64,000 nucleotides of DNA, from NCBI GenBank assembly GCA_023159155.1, contig JAJNNX010000044.1, forward strand, positions 62,001 to 126,000. Reading direction: 5' to 3'. Shown here piece by piece: positions 48,585-59,544 of the stretch. This DNA comes from Ustulina deusta. Its lineage: Eukaryota; Ascomycota; Sordariomycetes; Xylariales; Xylariaceae. The position numbers and the translations under genes are program-made. Position 1 is the first letter of the stretch. Each line of letters opens with the position of its first letter. The notes beneath the pieces were generated by a model that saw nothing but the letters and a program-made list of their open reading frames with translations, searched no databases and had not been told where the DNA came from.

Positions 48585-48974
48585 ATTACGTTAATAAAAT
48601 CTATTTATTTAAAAAATATAATAAAGCTTAATAATTAGTTATTATAAAGAACTTAGTTTTAAAGAGCTTTAGGTAATAATATTCTAAAGTTTGTACTACT
48701 ACTAAAAATTCTTAGTTTTAAATTAGATAAGCTTGCTTAGTTAATATTATTATTTTAAAAAAATATTTTATAAGTTTCTAGGTTATATTTTTTTATTACT
48801 GCTAAATAACTTTTTTTGTTATATTATATAAAGCATTTATTTTTATTTGTATTGGTTAGCTAGGCTTAAAAAAAGCTAGAACAAATGCTTTATATATTAA
48901 TAGTTTTATATATTTAAAAGCTTGTTTTTATTCTAGTCCTATTATAAATAGTTTATTTTTTTTAATAATTAATT

Positions 48975-49298
48975 TAAAAAGGCAGCAATTTTATTAGTGT
49001 AGTAAATAAACATATAAATATAATTATAAAACCTAAAAAACAACTAGATTAATTTAGTATTTTTAAAATTATTAAAGTTCTAATTTAAAATTATTTAGAT
49101 TTTTGTAAAATTAATTCTAATTTTTACTTTAGTTTTTATAACTATTCCTAAGTAATTAATAATAAATATATTAAAATAAAACTTTTTAATGTTTTTTTAA
49201 TATTTAGTTTAATATAAGTAATAAATTACTTTTTTATAATAGATCTAGTACTATTTTTTAGTTTTAAAATAAATTAAAATATTATTTATATAAATATT
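48975..49298 (-). pseudogene. RIP-damaged reverse transcriptase segment, outer copy
   Basis: The outer copy carries the same motifs: 49298-49260 on the minus strand reads NIYINNILIYFKT, and about 49045-48985 reads LFFRFYNYIYMFIYY. The same two aspartate codons are lost, and in-frame stops lie between the motifs. Confidence 0.82.
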
Positions 49299-52200
49299 TA
49301 TAAACTTATTTAGGAGTTTTTAGATTTATATATTAATAAAGGCTTATTACTAGATAGGTTTTATTTTTAAACTAAATAGTAAAACTTTTTATTAAAATAT
49401 TTTTTTATAAGTTTAAAAAAAAAATAATATAATTTTATAATTAATAATAATTAATAAAAAGTTTTAATAATATTTAGTTTTATAAAACAAATAATATTAT
49501 AATAATTAAATATAATATTATTAATATTTAAAGCTAATATAATTTAGTTTTTTAAATATATATTTTTTATTAGTAATTAATTATAAATTTATATTTAATT
49601 AATCTAAGTTTAAGTATAAATAAAATAAAAATAATATTTAATTTTATATTTTATTTAATAAAATTTATAACTAGTAGCTTATTTATAAACTTTTTTTTAA
49701 ATAAAATAAACTATATTAATATTTAATATTAATAAAGCTTAAAAGTATATTTTTTATTATTAAGTTCTAGTACTATATTAAATCTTAATTATAATAATAA
49801 TAGTAAAGTTTTAAATTTTTTTTTTAAAAAGAATTTTTTTAGGTATAATAGCTAAAAAAATAAAAAGTTTTATATTAACTTTATATATTTAAGGTTTTTT
49901 TTTTTTTTAAATAAGATTAGTTTATTATTAAAAGTTTTTTATACTACTACTTAGTTAATTTAAATCTAATTTTTTTTATAAAATATTAATTATTTTTAAG
50001 TTTTTTTTAAATAGCTTAATATAGTTATTTTTAGTTATTATAAATTTAATTATAATAAGTTTTTTTAAAGTTCTTTTAGCTTATTGTTTTTATTTATTTT
50101 AATAAAATTAATTCTAAAAATTTTATATAATTTTTTTAATAATAGTTTAGTTTTTTTTTTTTTTTAAATTACTATATAGACCTTTTTTGTTTTAAGTTTA
50201 GAAGTTCTAAGTTTTTTTTTTATTTTTTTTAATTTTGGTTGTTTCTAGGATAATTGTTTTGTTTTTAAAAAATTGTTTTAATATTTAATAGTATTTTTTT
50301 AATATTTAATTATATTAATTAGTATTTTTTAATATTTTTAGGTCTATATTTTATTATTTATAGCTAAAAAATTTAATTATAATTATTAATAAAAATTAAA
50401 CTAATAAAAATAAATTATTTAGCTAGATTAACTATTATTTTTAAGCTTTTATTAAAATATTTTATTTTATTAATTATTTAATACTAATAATAATATTATA
50501 ACTAAAATTAATAATTTAAATTATTTAGTTTTTAAATTATTAATTATTAATTTTTATAATATATATTAAATATTTGTAAACTTTGCTAACTATTTTGCTT
50601 TAATAGTTATAAAACTTTTAAAGTTTAGCTAAACAAACTATTTTTATTTTTAACTATTGTTTAATTTATTATATAAACTTATAGCTAATTATTAAAAAAA
50701 TATAAGCTTTAATATTATATAAAGCTAAAGCTTTTATTTTAATATTATTAATTTATAATTAGGTAAATATTTTAAAAATAATTAATTTGTTTTAACTATA
50801 TATTTTAATTAAAATAAATAAACAAACTAATAAAAAGATTTTTATTAATCTTACTTGTTTTTTAAATTAAATAAACTATTAGAGCTATTTTTATTATAGA
50901 TTTTTTTTATTAGTTAAATATTTAAAATTTTAGATTTTTAGTTAAACCAGTTAATTAATAAATATTTTTTTTATTATAAATAAAATAAGTTTTATTATTT
51001 TAATAAGCTTTTTTTTTTTATAGTTAATACTTATTTTAATTATTTTAAAATAAATATTTTAAAACTTTTAAAGTTAGCTAAAAGTTAATAAATAAATTTA
51101 CTAAAAGTTTAGTTATTTAAGTTAGATTTTTGTTTAGTTAAACTAGTAAATTTAATTTATTAATAATTTTTATAAGCTTATTTAATATTATATATTAATT
51201 TAATAATTTTATTAATAAATAATTTATAAAAAATATTTAAATTTATATAAAAATAGTTTTATAATTTATATTTTTATTATAATTTAGCAAGTTAATATTT
51301 TTAAGCTAAATTATTAAATATAAAAATAAACCTATTAATATTTTTATTAGTTTTATATATATAAGTTTAAAATATTTTATAAATAATAATTATTTAGTTA
51401 GAATTATAATAAATTATTAATAAAGCTTAGATTATTTTAATAATATTATTAAATAGTTTTTTAGTTAAATAAAAGTATATTTTTATTAATTTTTTGGTAT
51501 ATTTTTTAAATTAGCTTATAATATACTAAAGTTAGCTATTTTTAATTTAAAACATAGCAATATTTTTATTTAGCTTTTTTGTTAATTTATAGACCTAATT
51601 ATTAAATAAGGCTTTATTTTTTATAAACTTGCTAAAATTAATTTTTTATATTTTAGCTTTTTTAGTATAAGTAGGGTTTAGAGCGCTAAAAAATAAACTA
51701 ATAAAACAAAAAATAAATAAAGCAATAAAACCGGAAAGTTTAAAATTAATATTTTTAAATATATTTTTTTTTATTAAATTATAGTTATTTTTTAAAAATA
51801 TTAAAATAAACATATTAAAAAATTAATTTTTTATTTTTTTTATTTATTAAAAAAGTTTTATTAAAACTAATATAAAATTATAAGCTTATATAATTATAAT
51901 ATTTACTAATATATTTTTAAATATATTACTTATTTTAAATTGTTTTAATTTTAGTTTAAATTTTATTTTTTTAAGTTTTAAGTTTTTATTTTTTTTGGAT
52001 TTTTTTTTAAATATTAGTTTGCTTAAAGTATTTATAAAAAAGTCTAATGCTTAATCTTTTTTTTTTTTATAAAAAAAAAGATTTTAAAATTATTTAATAA
52101 TAAAAAGCTAGCTATATTTAAAAATTAAAGTTATTTTAATTGTTTAAAAACTAGAAATAAAATAAAAATATTTAAGGTTAGGTTTTTTATAAGTTATTAA

Positions 52201-52395
52201 TTTTTAAATAATATAAAAATTAAAAATTTTATTAAAATTATATTAAAGTTAAATTTATATTATAAAATATATAATTTTTTATATTAAATATATAACTAAA
52301 AAAAAAAGTTTATTTATGTTTTGCTAATTATAGCAAAATAAAAAATATATATTTATTAAATATTTATTAATAAATAATTAATAAACTTAAAATAA

Positions 52396-52632
52396 TATTA
52401 TAATTAGTTAAATAAAGTTTTTATAGCTAGTTTATTAATACTATAAATAAAAACTCTAAACTAAAAAAGAAAGAAAGAAAGAAAAGAAATTAGAGTTTAT
52501 AGGGTAGGTAGATATGGACTCTGTGTGTATGGCTGCAGAGTTATGGGTTGGTCCGTGCGTAGACTTCCTATCTTATCGCCATGTGGGTCTGGAGTCCTTG
52601 CGGGTCTCGCCAAGACTGTACTGACCGTCACA
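52396..52632 (-). repeat. LTR4, 237 bp
   Basis: Right boundary of the outer element. The left end is AT-converted (TATTATAATTAG), while the right ~140 bp look unmutated and end CTGACCGTCACA. Confidence 0.9.
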
Positions 52633-52637
52633 TGGAC

Positions 52638-53330
52638 AGCGTGATCATACACAATCATAACCTCGCCGCCAGGGTCACCGATATAGTGCACGAAAGTTGT
52701 GACGGAAAAACGACGCCGTTAATCCATCCACGGGATTAACGGTATATATGGCATGCGCACTCCACAACTCCGCGACAAAAGTAATATTATACCTATAAAG
52801 GGTCAGACCAGGCTCTTCATGGGTATGACAGAAGAACCCCTGCCCGGGAAATGCGAAGACTGGCTATCTAATCGCACATACGCCTACATACTGCTTGCTA
52901 CTGTGCTGTATATATCCTACTAGGCGGCCTTGAAGTCACAAATGAAGTCTCGTCTTCGACTTATAGTAAGATAGGAAAATACCAAGCCCATGAAGGTATA
53001 TTGTCATCGTTCTTTATGCTAGTGATATTCATTCAGCAGCAGGTGCATGCGAGGAGACAATCGAAGGCAAGCTTGTAACTGCTAGATGAGCACGATTAGA
53101 CGTTTGCTCGACCTATATAGCTCCTAAATACTTCCCTTCTAGGTCGAATTTCCAAGCGTGTTAGAAATGAATTATGTCTGTGGGTCCCGACCTGAATTTG
53201 ATGATTAGCCTACCTGGAACCGCTGTGCGAAATTCCCCAACAGAGGTCTCAAAGCGAGCACGATGTCTATCACAAGTATGTGTTGTAAACTGGAAGTTAA
53301 TTAGAACGCGACAACTTTCTTCGTTGCTAA
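52638..53330. other. gap between retrotransposon and DUF4419 gene
   Basis: About 0.7 kb with normal base composition right up to the LTR edge. It holds the hairpin at 52716-52742 and no supported gene. Confidence 0.5.
52716..52742. repeat. perfect 10-bp stem-loop 84 bp from the LTR
   Basis: CCGTTAATCC (52716-52725) and GGATTAACGG (52733-52742) are exact reverse complements with a 7-base loop. The position, 84 bp outside LTR4 and about 590 bp past the DUF4419 stop, is too far for a usual fungal 3' signal. Confidence 0.8.
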
Positions 53331-54517
53331 TCACTCAACCTTGGCTCGGCAGACCTGGCTGTACAAATGGCTAGCTTTTTGACGACCTTTGCTTATTTTT
53401 GTCGCTACTTTTCCTAATAAGAAGTCTCTAAACTCGTATATGAACCATGCTGAATGCGCCTGCATGGTATCAACTCCAACCCGACCATTCTCACTAGCCG
53501 AGATACGGCCGCTGCTAGGACAGTTAATTCCCACTGGGCCGGAGAGCATTTCGGCTTTCACTTTCTGCCTGTTATCATCAATATCCACTGGTAGCTTTAC
53601 ATACCCAGCTGGTACTTGAGTGGACGCAATTTCGCCATAGTAGATATCATCCAAGCAAAGAACTCTTGGACCATATAGAGATTGTCTTTGGCTGTAGTGC
53701 TGTCTTAGAGTTGATTGAGAGCCAAGCTGGACTCGGCCTTCTTTGTTCCAAAAGCAGAATGCTGGTATCCAGCCGTTGTAATAATCAACCCCGCTGCCAC
53801 CGTTGATCAGACATACGTTGTGCCAGAGATCGATGACATCCGGGCTATCGGGTTCGTCCATGGAGCGAATGAAACGAGCCAGGATCAGTCTCAGGAGTCT
53901 TCTGAATTGTAAGGGTTCGTCTCCATTGTGTTCGAGCTTGTCGAGACGTCTCAAAAGATATTCGTAATCCGATTTCTCTCCAGGCAGCTTGACCGATGGG
54001 ATACCACAACAACATGCTGACCCATACTGAAAGTAGTGTTGCAGGGTGCCCATAATTACGATTGAAGTAACTATTATATCGTTCTGGGTCGTTGTGCTGA
54101 AGGTCGGAATGATCCAGCTGCGCAGCTCCGGATCAACAATGTTCTCTTCGATCAAGATACTGATTTTGGTGGCGAAGTCGGTGAAGTCCACTGTAAAACG
54201 GGTTGCACCCTCGTATCGAACCTCGAGCTCCTTTTTGCCTCTATATGGGATGGTCAGTAACAAGTGTGACTGGAAAAGGGACTTGATAAAACTTACTCGT
54301 GAGCAACAAAGTATTTCCTCAACTCCTCGGCACGTGCGCCGACGTAGGAGGAGAACTGTGTCATGATAGCTAACCAAATATCGTCTGGCCTAATAACACG
54401 ATGATGGTGCTTGTTATACGCGTCCACAACTGATTTAACAAATCCATTTGGAGTGTTGGGAAGAATGGGGGGCAGGTCATTGTCAAGCGACGACTGGTCC
54501 GTGGCCAATCCTCCCAT
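53331..54517 (-). CDS. DUF4419-domain protein, N-terminus possibly incomplete
   Basis: Two exons on the minus strand, 54517-54297 and 54240-53331, with a 56-bp intron (GTAAGT donor, TACTGAC branch, ATATAG acceptor) give 376 residues. The intron joins KYFVAHE to GKKELEV, as expected for DUF4419. Conserved blocks are NGFVKSVVDAYNKHHH, VIRPDDIWLAIMTQFSSYV, ELRSWIIPTFSTTTQND, GEKSDYEYLLRRLDKLE, DSPDVIDLWHNVC and NGWIPAFCFWNKEG. Family knowledge: DUF4419 proteins occur in fungi, plants and amoebae and have no known function. Relatives usually have roughly 50 more residues before the first block. Here a TGA lies two codons upstream of the chosen ATG, so an unseen exon or a truncation is likely. It diverges from the HET pseudogene, 255 bp away. 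Confidence 0.78.
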
Positions 54518-54772
54518 CTGTCAACCATAGCAATCATGCTTGTTGATGACCACGCCATTACGTGGTAGCAGCAGGCTGCTGTGTTAGTGCTTTAGTGACT
54601 TGGCATGCGTGCAAGTCTCAGGTGCCTTAATTGTCGATCATGATCGCCTCACGCGTTCTTTACTAGCAAACCTGGATTGCGTCTTACGTGTTACTCATTA
54701 CTCTTCACCAAGTTCTTAGCTCTTCGGCTCACTATTCTACTACGTGTGTGTTTCATTACCTCCAATCTGACA
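54518..54772. promoter_or_regulatory. shared intergenic region of divergent DUF4419 and HET genes
   Basis: Only 255 bp separate the two start codons, so the promoters must overlap or be shared. No clear TATA box is visible. If the DUF4419 gene has an extra first exon it would lie here. Confidence 0.5.
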
Positions 54773-56586
54773 ATGACGGCACGGCACAAATACTTACCTT
54801 TGGACTTGTCTCGGGGCGAGTTCAGAGTACTCACAATTGCGCCTAGAAATGAGAACGAGCAGATCATGTACAAACTATCCCATACCAGTATTGGCGTGCA
54901 ACTCTCTTACGAGGCTCTCTCCTATACTTGGGGTAGTGCGGTGAGCCAGATCCCCATCTCGGTCAACGGAAGCCCTTTTATGGTTAACAACGACCTATAC
55001 GCGGCTTTGATAGAGCTACGAGGGCGTGATCGTGAAAGAGTGGTTTGGATCGACGCAATCTTGACGAATTAAGTGCTCACGTACCAATGATGCATCAGAT
55101 GTATCGTCAAGCTTCTCAGGTAGTAGTGTGGCTAGGACGCCCAACGCAAGACAGCGATCGAGCAATGTCGCTACTTCCCTCGATCATGGCCGACATAGTA
55201 TCAGGTCCCAATAGATTGGATCTCGTAGCCACCAGCCCTGTGTGTGATCAAGGCATGAGGCTGATCTGGCGTCCTATCTCGAGTTTCTTCGCTCGCCCAT
55301 GGTGGACGCGGGTCTGGGTACTTCAGGAGGTCGCTCTAGCCCCCAATAGGATTACGGTGAAGTGCAGAGAAGCAGAACAACCGTGGGAGTGCTTCACGGC
55401 TGTAGGTGCCCTTATATATCATCTAACTTTCCGTAGCACTTTCCTGCAGAGCCCTCATATTTTAAGAGACTCAGACAGGTTGGGACTTGAACGTGTGGTT
55501 TTCCCCCTCATTGCCACGCCTCGTCATTGGTAGTGGGTACTCGAAATTGAGTTCGAACAGCAGCAGACGTTAGAGTATGCTCTCACGCAGCTAGCGAGGG
55601 TTCGCGAGGCAAAGGATCCCCGAGACAAAGTGTTTGCAATACTAAATCTGATACCGGTTGATCAGTGGCCGTGCCAGCCGAATTACTCGCTCGACGTCAA
55701 GAGCCTTTACATCAAAGTCGCCGTACACATCATTGATAAAGGTAGCGGGCTTCGTCTTCTCGCTAGTTGTGCTAGAGATGATGACTGGCCGGGGACAGAT
55801 GGACACCTCCGCAATCGATTCCAAGAGCCAACAGTCCCTGGCTTGCCATCTTGTGTTCCGAATTGGCCTCGAATGAGACATACTCTGCCTCTCCCAGGGG
55901 GTATCGAAGAAATTTCTACCATTGGACAACAGCAAGATGCACACTCTGGAGTTGATCCAGGTGCGCTTCACCAGCTTGAAAATGACAATACCCTCATCGT
56001 ATGGAGCAGAATCCTTCATAGCATAGTTGCAGTAGCGCAACATTCCCTTTTAACACGAGAGATTGACGTATATGATGTGGGCAAGATGGACGCCTTTACG
56101 CGGTTTACCCAACAAAACTTCAAGTCAGTCGATGCTCAGAGGCACAATGAGACACCCCTAGATGTGGAATGGGCTCTAATGACTTGTCATATGGATCCAG
56201 ATCGCCTCAGAGATGAACTGACATACATTAAAACCCGGTACACATCGTGGAGACTACTTGGGTCGCCGCCTCCTTCTGACCTCGTCAACGCCGTTATTCC
56301 CGGACTATTGGGTCGCCAAGTAGTAGCGACGGCAAATGGCCAGTTCGGTCTGGCCCCTTTTGGAACGAAATGCGGAGACCATGTCTCGACCATTAAAGGA
56401 TGCCGCGTCCCTATCATTCTCCGCCCAATTCAAGATAATAGAAGCGACAATAAGGGCAGGATGTCGGCCCATCCCCATCGCTACATTGTAATCGGAGAGG
56501 CCTTTGTCCAGGGATGCGATACCACTATATCTAGTCAAGATTTACAACCTCCAAGTGTTAAGCTTGTGCCATTACGACTACAGTAG
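54773..56586 (+). pseudogene. HET-domain (heterokaryon incompatibility) gene, broken
   Basis: About 600 codons begin at MTARHKYLPLDLSRG. HET block 1 is present: LSYEALSYTWGS, then VVWIDAI. At about 55066-55072 the frame shifts: WIDAI should run into CINQ, but that motif is missing and the sequence jumps to LDELSAHVPMMHQMYRQASQ one frame over. The net loss is 3n+1 bases. HET block 3 follows (FFARPWWTRVWVLQEVALA). A single in-frame TAG at 55531-55533 interrupts RHW-WVLE, and the frame then continues through AKDPRDKVFAILNL to the typical C-terminus (GDHVSTIKGCRVPIILRP, YIVIGEAFVQG) and a natural TAG. Family knowledge: HET domains trigger cell death on allorecognition. With both lesions no full HET protein can be made. 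Confidence 0.88.
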
Positions 56587-59544
56587 AGCAAATTCATGAA
56601 GCACGGCCTTTAGACTAAGCAACTGTGTTCTATACTGTCATACCGAGTCAGAGCTCTTTACGATCACCATAGTAATATTAAATCCAGCTGCGCTGACATG
56701 CAATCTAGTAATAGCTTGTGATGTAGAGACAGGAGTGGAGAGCAGATAATATGAGACAAATTTGGCTCCTTTGAGTCCAGGAACTGGGACATGATATTAC
56801 ACGTCTAAGCTGCGACCGGCCAGAAATCAATATATTTACATATAAATACCCTTATGCAATACGAGCGAGTTCCGGGAAACCAAGCCATGAAATGTTCAGG
56901 AGGAGCCACACAGCTAGCATCAAGGTAAGGGGAAGGCATGTTCTCAACGCGAAGACTTGGTAATTGAGGCTGAAGTTTGATCATTATTTCCATTGTTGCA
57001 CTGAACCCGTAATCAATTTTCCTAGTGATTCGCTATACCCTACTAAACTAGGTAGAGTCAGCTGCAGTTATAAAATTGGAGTTAGAACTTGCCGCTGTCT
57101 TCTTGAAGCATCACTAATAAAAAATTTGCTGTGAGAAAGATCACGCCAGGATCTCTGCCTGTAGGCTTCGGCTAGTCCATTCCTGAAGTGACTATAAACA
57201 CACCTGATTGTCATTACGATCTCATACAATCCACAAATCTTGAACTATCTCGTAAATAACCTCGGGATGGGGTTAAGGTAATAAATAGCAATCAAGTTGG
57301 ATTTACTGTCGAAGTCAGCCTGTCTATATATGCGTTGCGTCTTCTGTGCTGGTACTGCGATGTCAAACATCTGGGCGCCGCTACGGCGTGCTATTAATTA
57401 TCTACAGAGTAATCTGCTTGGAGTGGGTTATTGTTTTCTACCGAATTGTAGAACGGTGATGTCCCATTAATGGTGCATCGATCAGGACTTATAATATCCC
57501 GAAATTTCACTTCAAACCTACCTTGCTATTGAAGATGACGCATTCAAGCATCGCACAGGAGAAAAAAAAAGAAGAAGATTAGATGTATACCAATAGCTTT
57601 TGTTGGGCTTGCACTAGCCCAAAATGAGTAAATATGCTCAATTTAAATATTATTATTCCAGCTCATAGTGTGATATTGTAATTTAGTGATCCACGCTGTT
57701 TCCAGTAGTTTATTATGTTCTGCAGTCGAAGTTCCAAGTTGGTAACGCTAAAGGAATCCCATACACTGACGTGGACAATGCGAGTAGGCTTAGTATAGGG
57801 GTACTCACATTGCCCCTATACGAGATAGGCTGGACCTACATTTCCAAGTACAATAACTAGATTTTCAATTGGGGGACCTGTTCATCATCACAAGACGCAA
57901 TTGAATTCAAAGCAATAACTAACTAACAGAGTGTGCTAGTTGTGATCTGCATCCAGAGATTGAGCTAGACTAATCGTGTTGGTTATATAGTAGGTTCACA
58001 TAGCCACTTACACTCCACTCGCGCCATTCCAACATCGCGGCGCCTTATTGCTTTCGAATTATCATCCATTGGACTAGAAGCAATGAAGAGTCCCATATAG
58101 CTGATGGAGTGAAAGTTTGGGATGCCTGGTCCTCTAGTCATGCCCTTGGTTCTCTTCATCTTGAATCCGATTTCATCGTCGATCCTTTGAAGTTAACCCC
58201 AACCGCGGGGCCTTATCTGTCGTCTTAGCCTAAAAATAGTCAATTTTCAAATTGGGGTGAGAAATGCTGGCTTTCAGCCTAGGTATTTGTCGGTTTGGGC
58301 GCCACCTCTAAGTCAGGTTGCGGCTCGGTGACGGTCTCCTTACAAGAATATTAAGGCACCTGCTGCGGGTGCCTGGTCAAAAAGCTATACCGAAAGTCGA
58401 GCGACGTGTAGATAGACGCGCACCCAATCACCAACGAGCGATTGTTTTTTTTTATTTTAGAATTGATCAACGATTCAGATTGACTGGATGGGTGATGTCT
58501 AAACCCTCTCTCCAAAGGGCGAATTTCTTGCGTTACTACACTGCTGTCGATCTAATCATCAACTTTGGATATCGAATCCGATGGAGGCACTTCCGACAGC
58601 AAAAAGGACGAAATTACATTGCGTGGCTTTCTAAGGGATCTCTTATCCGTCCGAGTGATCCCGATAACAACCAGTGAGCAAGCTGTTTCAACCATGAATC
58701 CTTCTGGTACATAGCCATTTTCTCGCCTAGCCTTTCCCGGCCCAGCTCTACGTTGAGTCCCTTTAGTCAAGGATCATCTTGCCTTGTTGTCATTCGTTTA
58801 GTGCAGATCTGGCGGGATATTGGTTTGATCACTCACAGCTGACTTGATGATTATTGAACCCCAACAGCCCCTAGCTTTCAATATACACTCATAAGAGAGT
58901 GAGGATAAGAAGCTACCATGAATAATGTTATGGTATAACTAAATATGCTAATACTGAGGTTTTAAAAGGTCGCATTATATATTAATATTATGCGTTGCGC
59001 GCTGTTGGACTAATTGGGCTCAGTATCTCACCTTTCGTCCATGGAGGTTGCTGAAATATCACAGCCAGTTTCACTCCTGCGCACTCTGTGACGCAGGTTT
59101 AATTCATGATACGGGACTCCAGCCTAACGGTGATGTCTGAGCTACACGAGTGGGCCTCATCTGTAGACGGTCGAATTAAGCTGTACTTGTTCTAGTTTTT
59201 AGGTGTATCAGGACCGTAGCTTATGATAGCAGGAGACAGAAATACATCGACAGGTGTGCTCAATATCCAACACAGCTCACCCAAAAAGCAAGAGTGGTAG
59301 GGTTGTAAAGCACGCACAGACGATATCTCGTCTAACTGGCTCTAATTCATACGGCTCTCGGTACCTAACAATAAAACGGAACATCCCGTCATTAGAAAGT
59401 TTGCTTTTTTTATATACTGTTTGTTATATTTGGGTATCTATATACATAGAAGATGCCATGCCGGCGCTTTTTGGGGGGTTTAACGCCCTACACAACCTAG
59501 AGCATTCAATGAATTATGGCATGATATTTGCCGCCGTATCTTAC
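56587..59544. other. gene-poor region
   Basis: About 3 kb without a supported gene. A 119-codon frame at 58318-58677 and a 62-codon minus-strand frame at 56805-56993 show no recognisable motif. Two loosely similar words, TTTTCAATTGGGG (about 57863) and TTTTCAAATTGGGG (about 58243), hint at repeat debris. Confidence 0.5.

Larger units (their letters stand above)
40662..52632 (-). mobile_element. Ty3/Gypsy LTR retrotransposon (outer copy) split by a second copy, RIP-degraded
   Basis: The outer element runs from LTR1 (40662-40898) to LTR4 (52396-52632). Removing the inner insertion and one TSD leaves about 6.0 kb. The flanking 5-bp target duplication TGGAC is exact on both sides (40657-40661 and 52633-52637). 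The body is extremely AT-rich with stops in every frame, as produced by repeat-induced point mutation. The minus strand is the coding strand: reverse-transcriptase motifs read that way, the LTR in that direction holds CTATAAA and then AATAAA, and an A-rich purine tract abuts LTR1. Order on the minus strand is LTR4, gag-like part, RT, then the rest of pol, LTR1. I cannot identify a primer-binding site because of the mutations. Confidence 0.9.

Noticed and set aside
40899..52395. AT-rich block as a centromere or a mitochondrial insertion
   Set aside because: Four aligned LTRs, two target-site duplications and RT motifs fully explain the block as RIP-hit retrotransposons.
58318..58677. 119-codon plus-strand frame
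   Set aside because: No homology I recognise and no conserved motif; probably chance.
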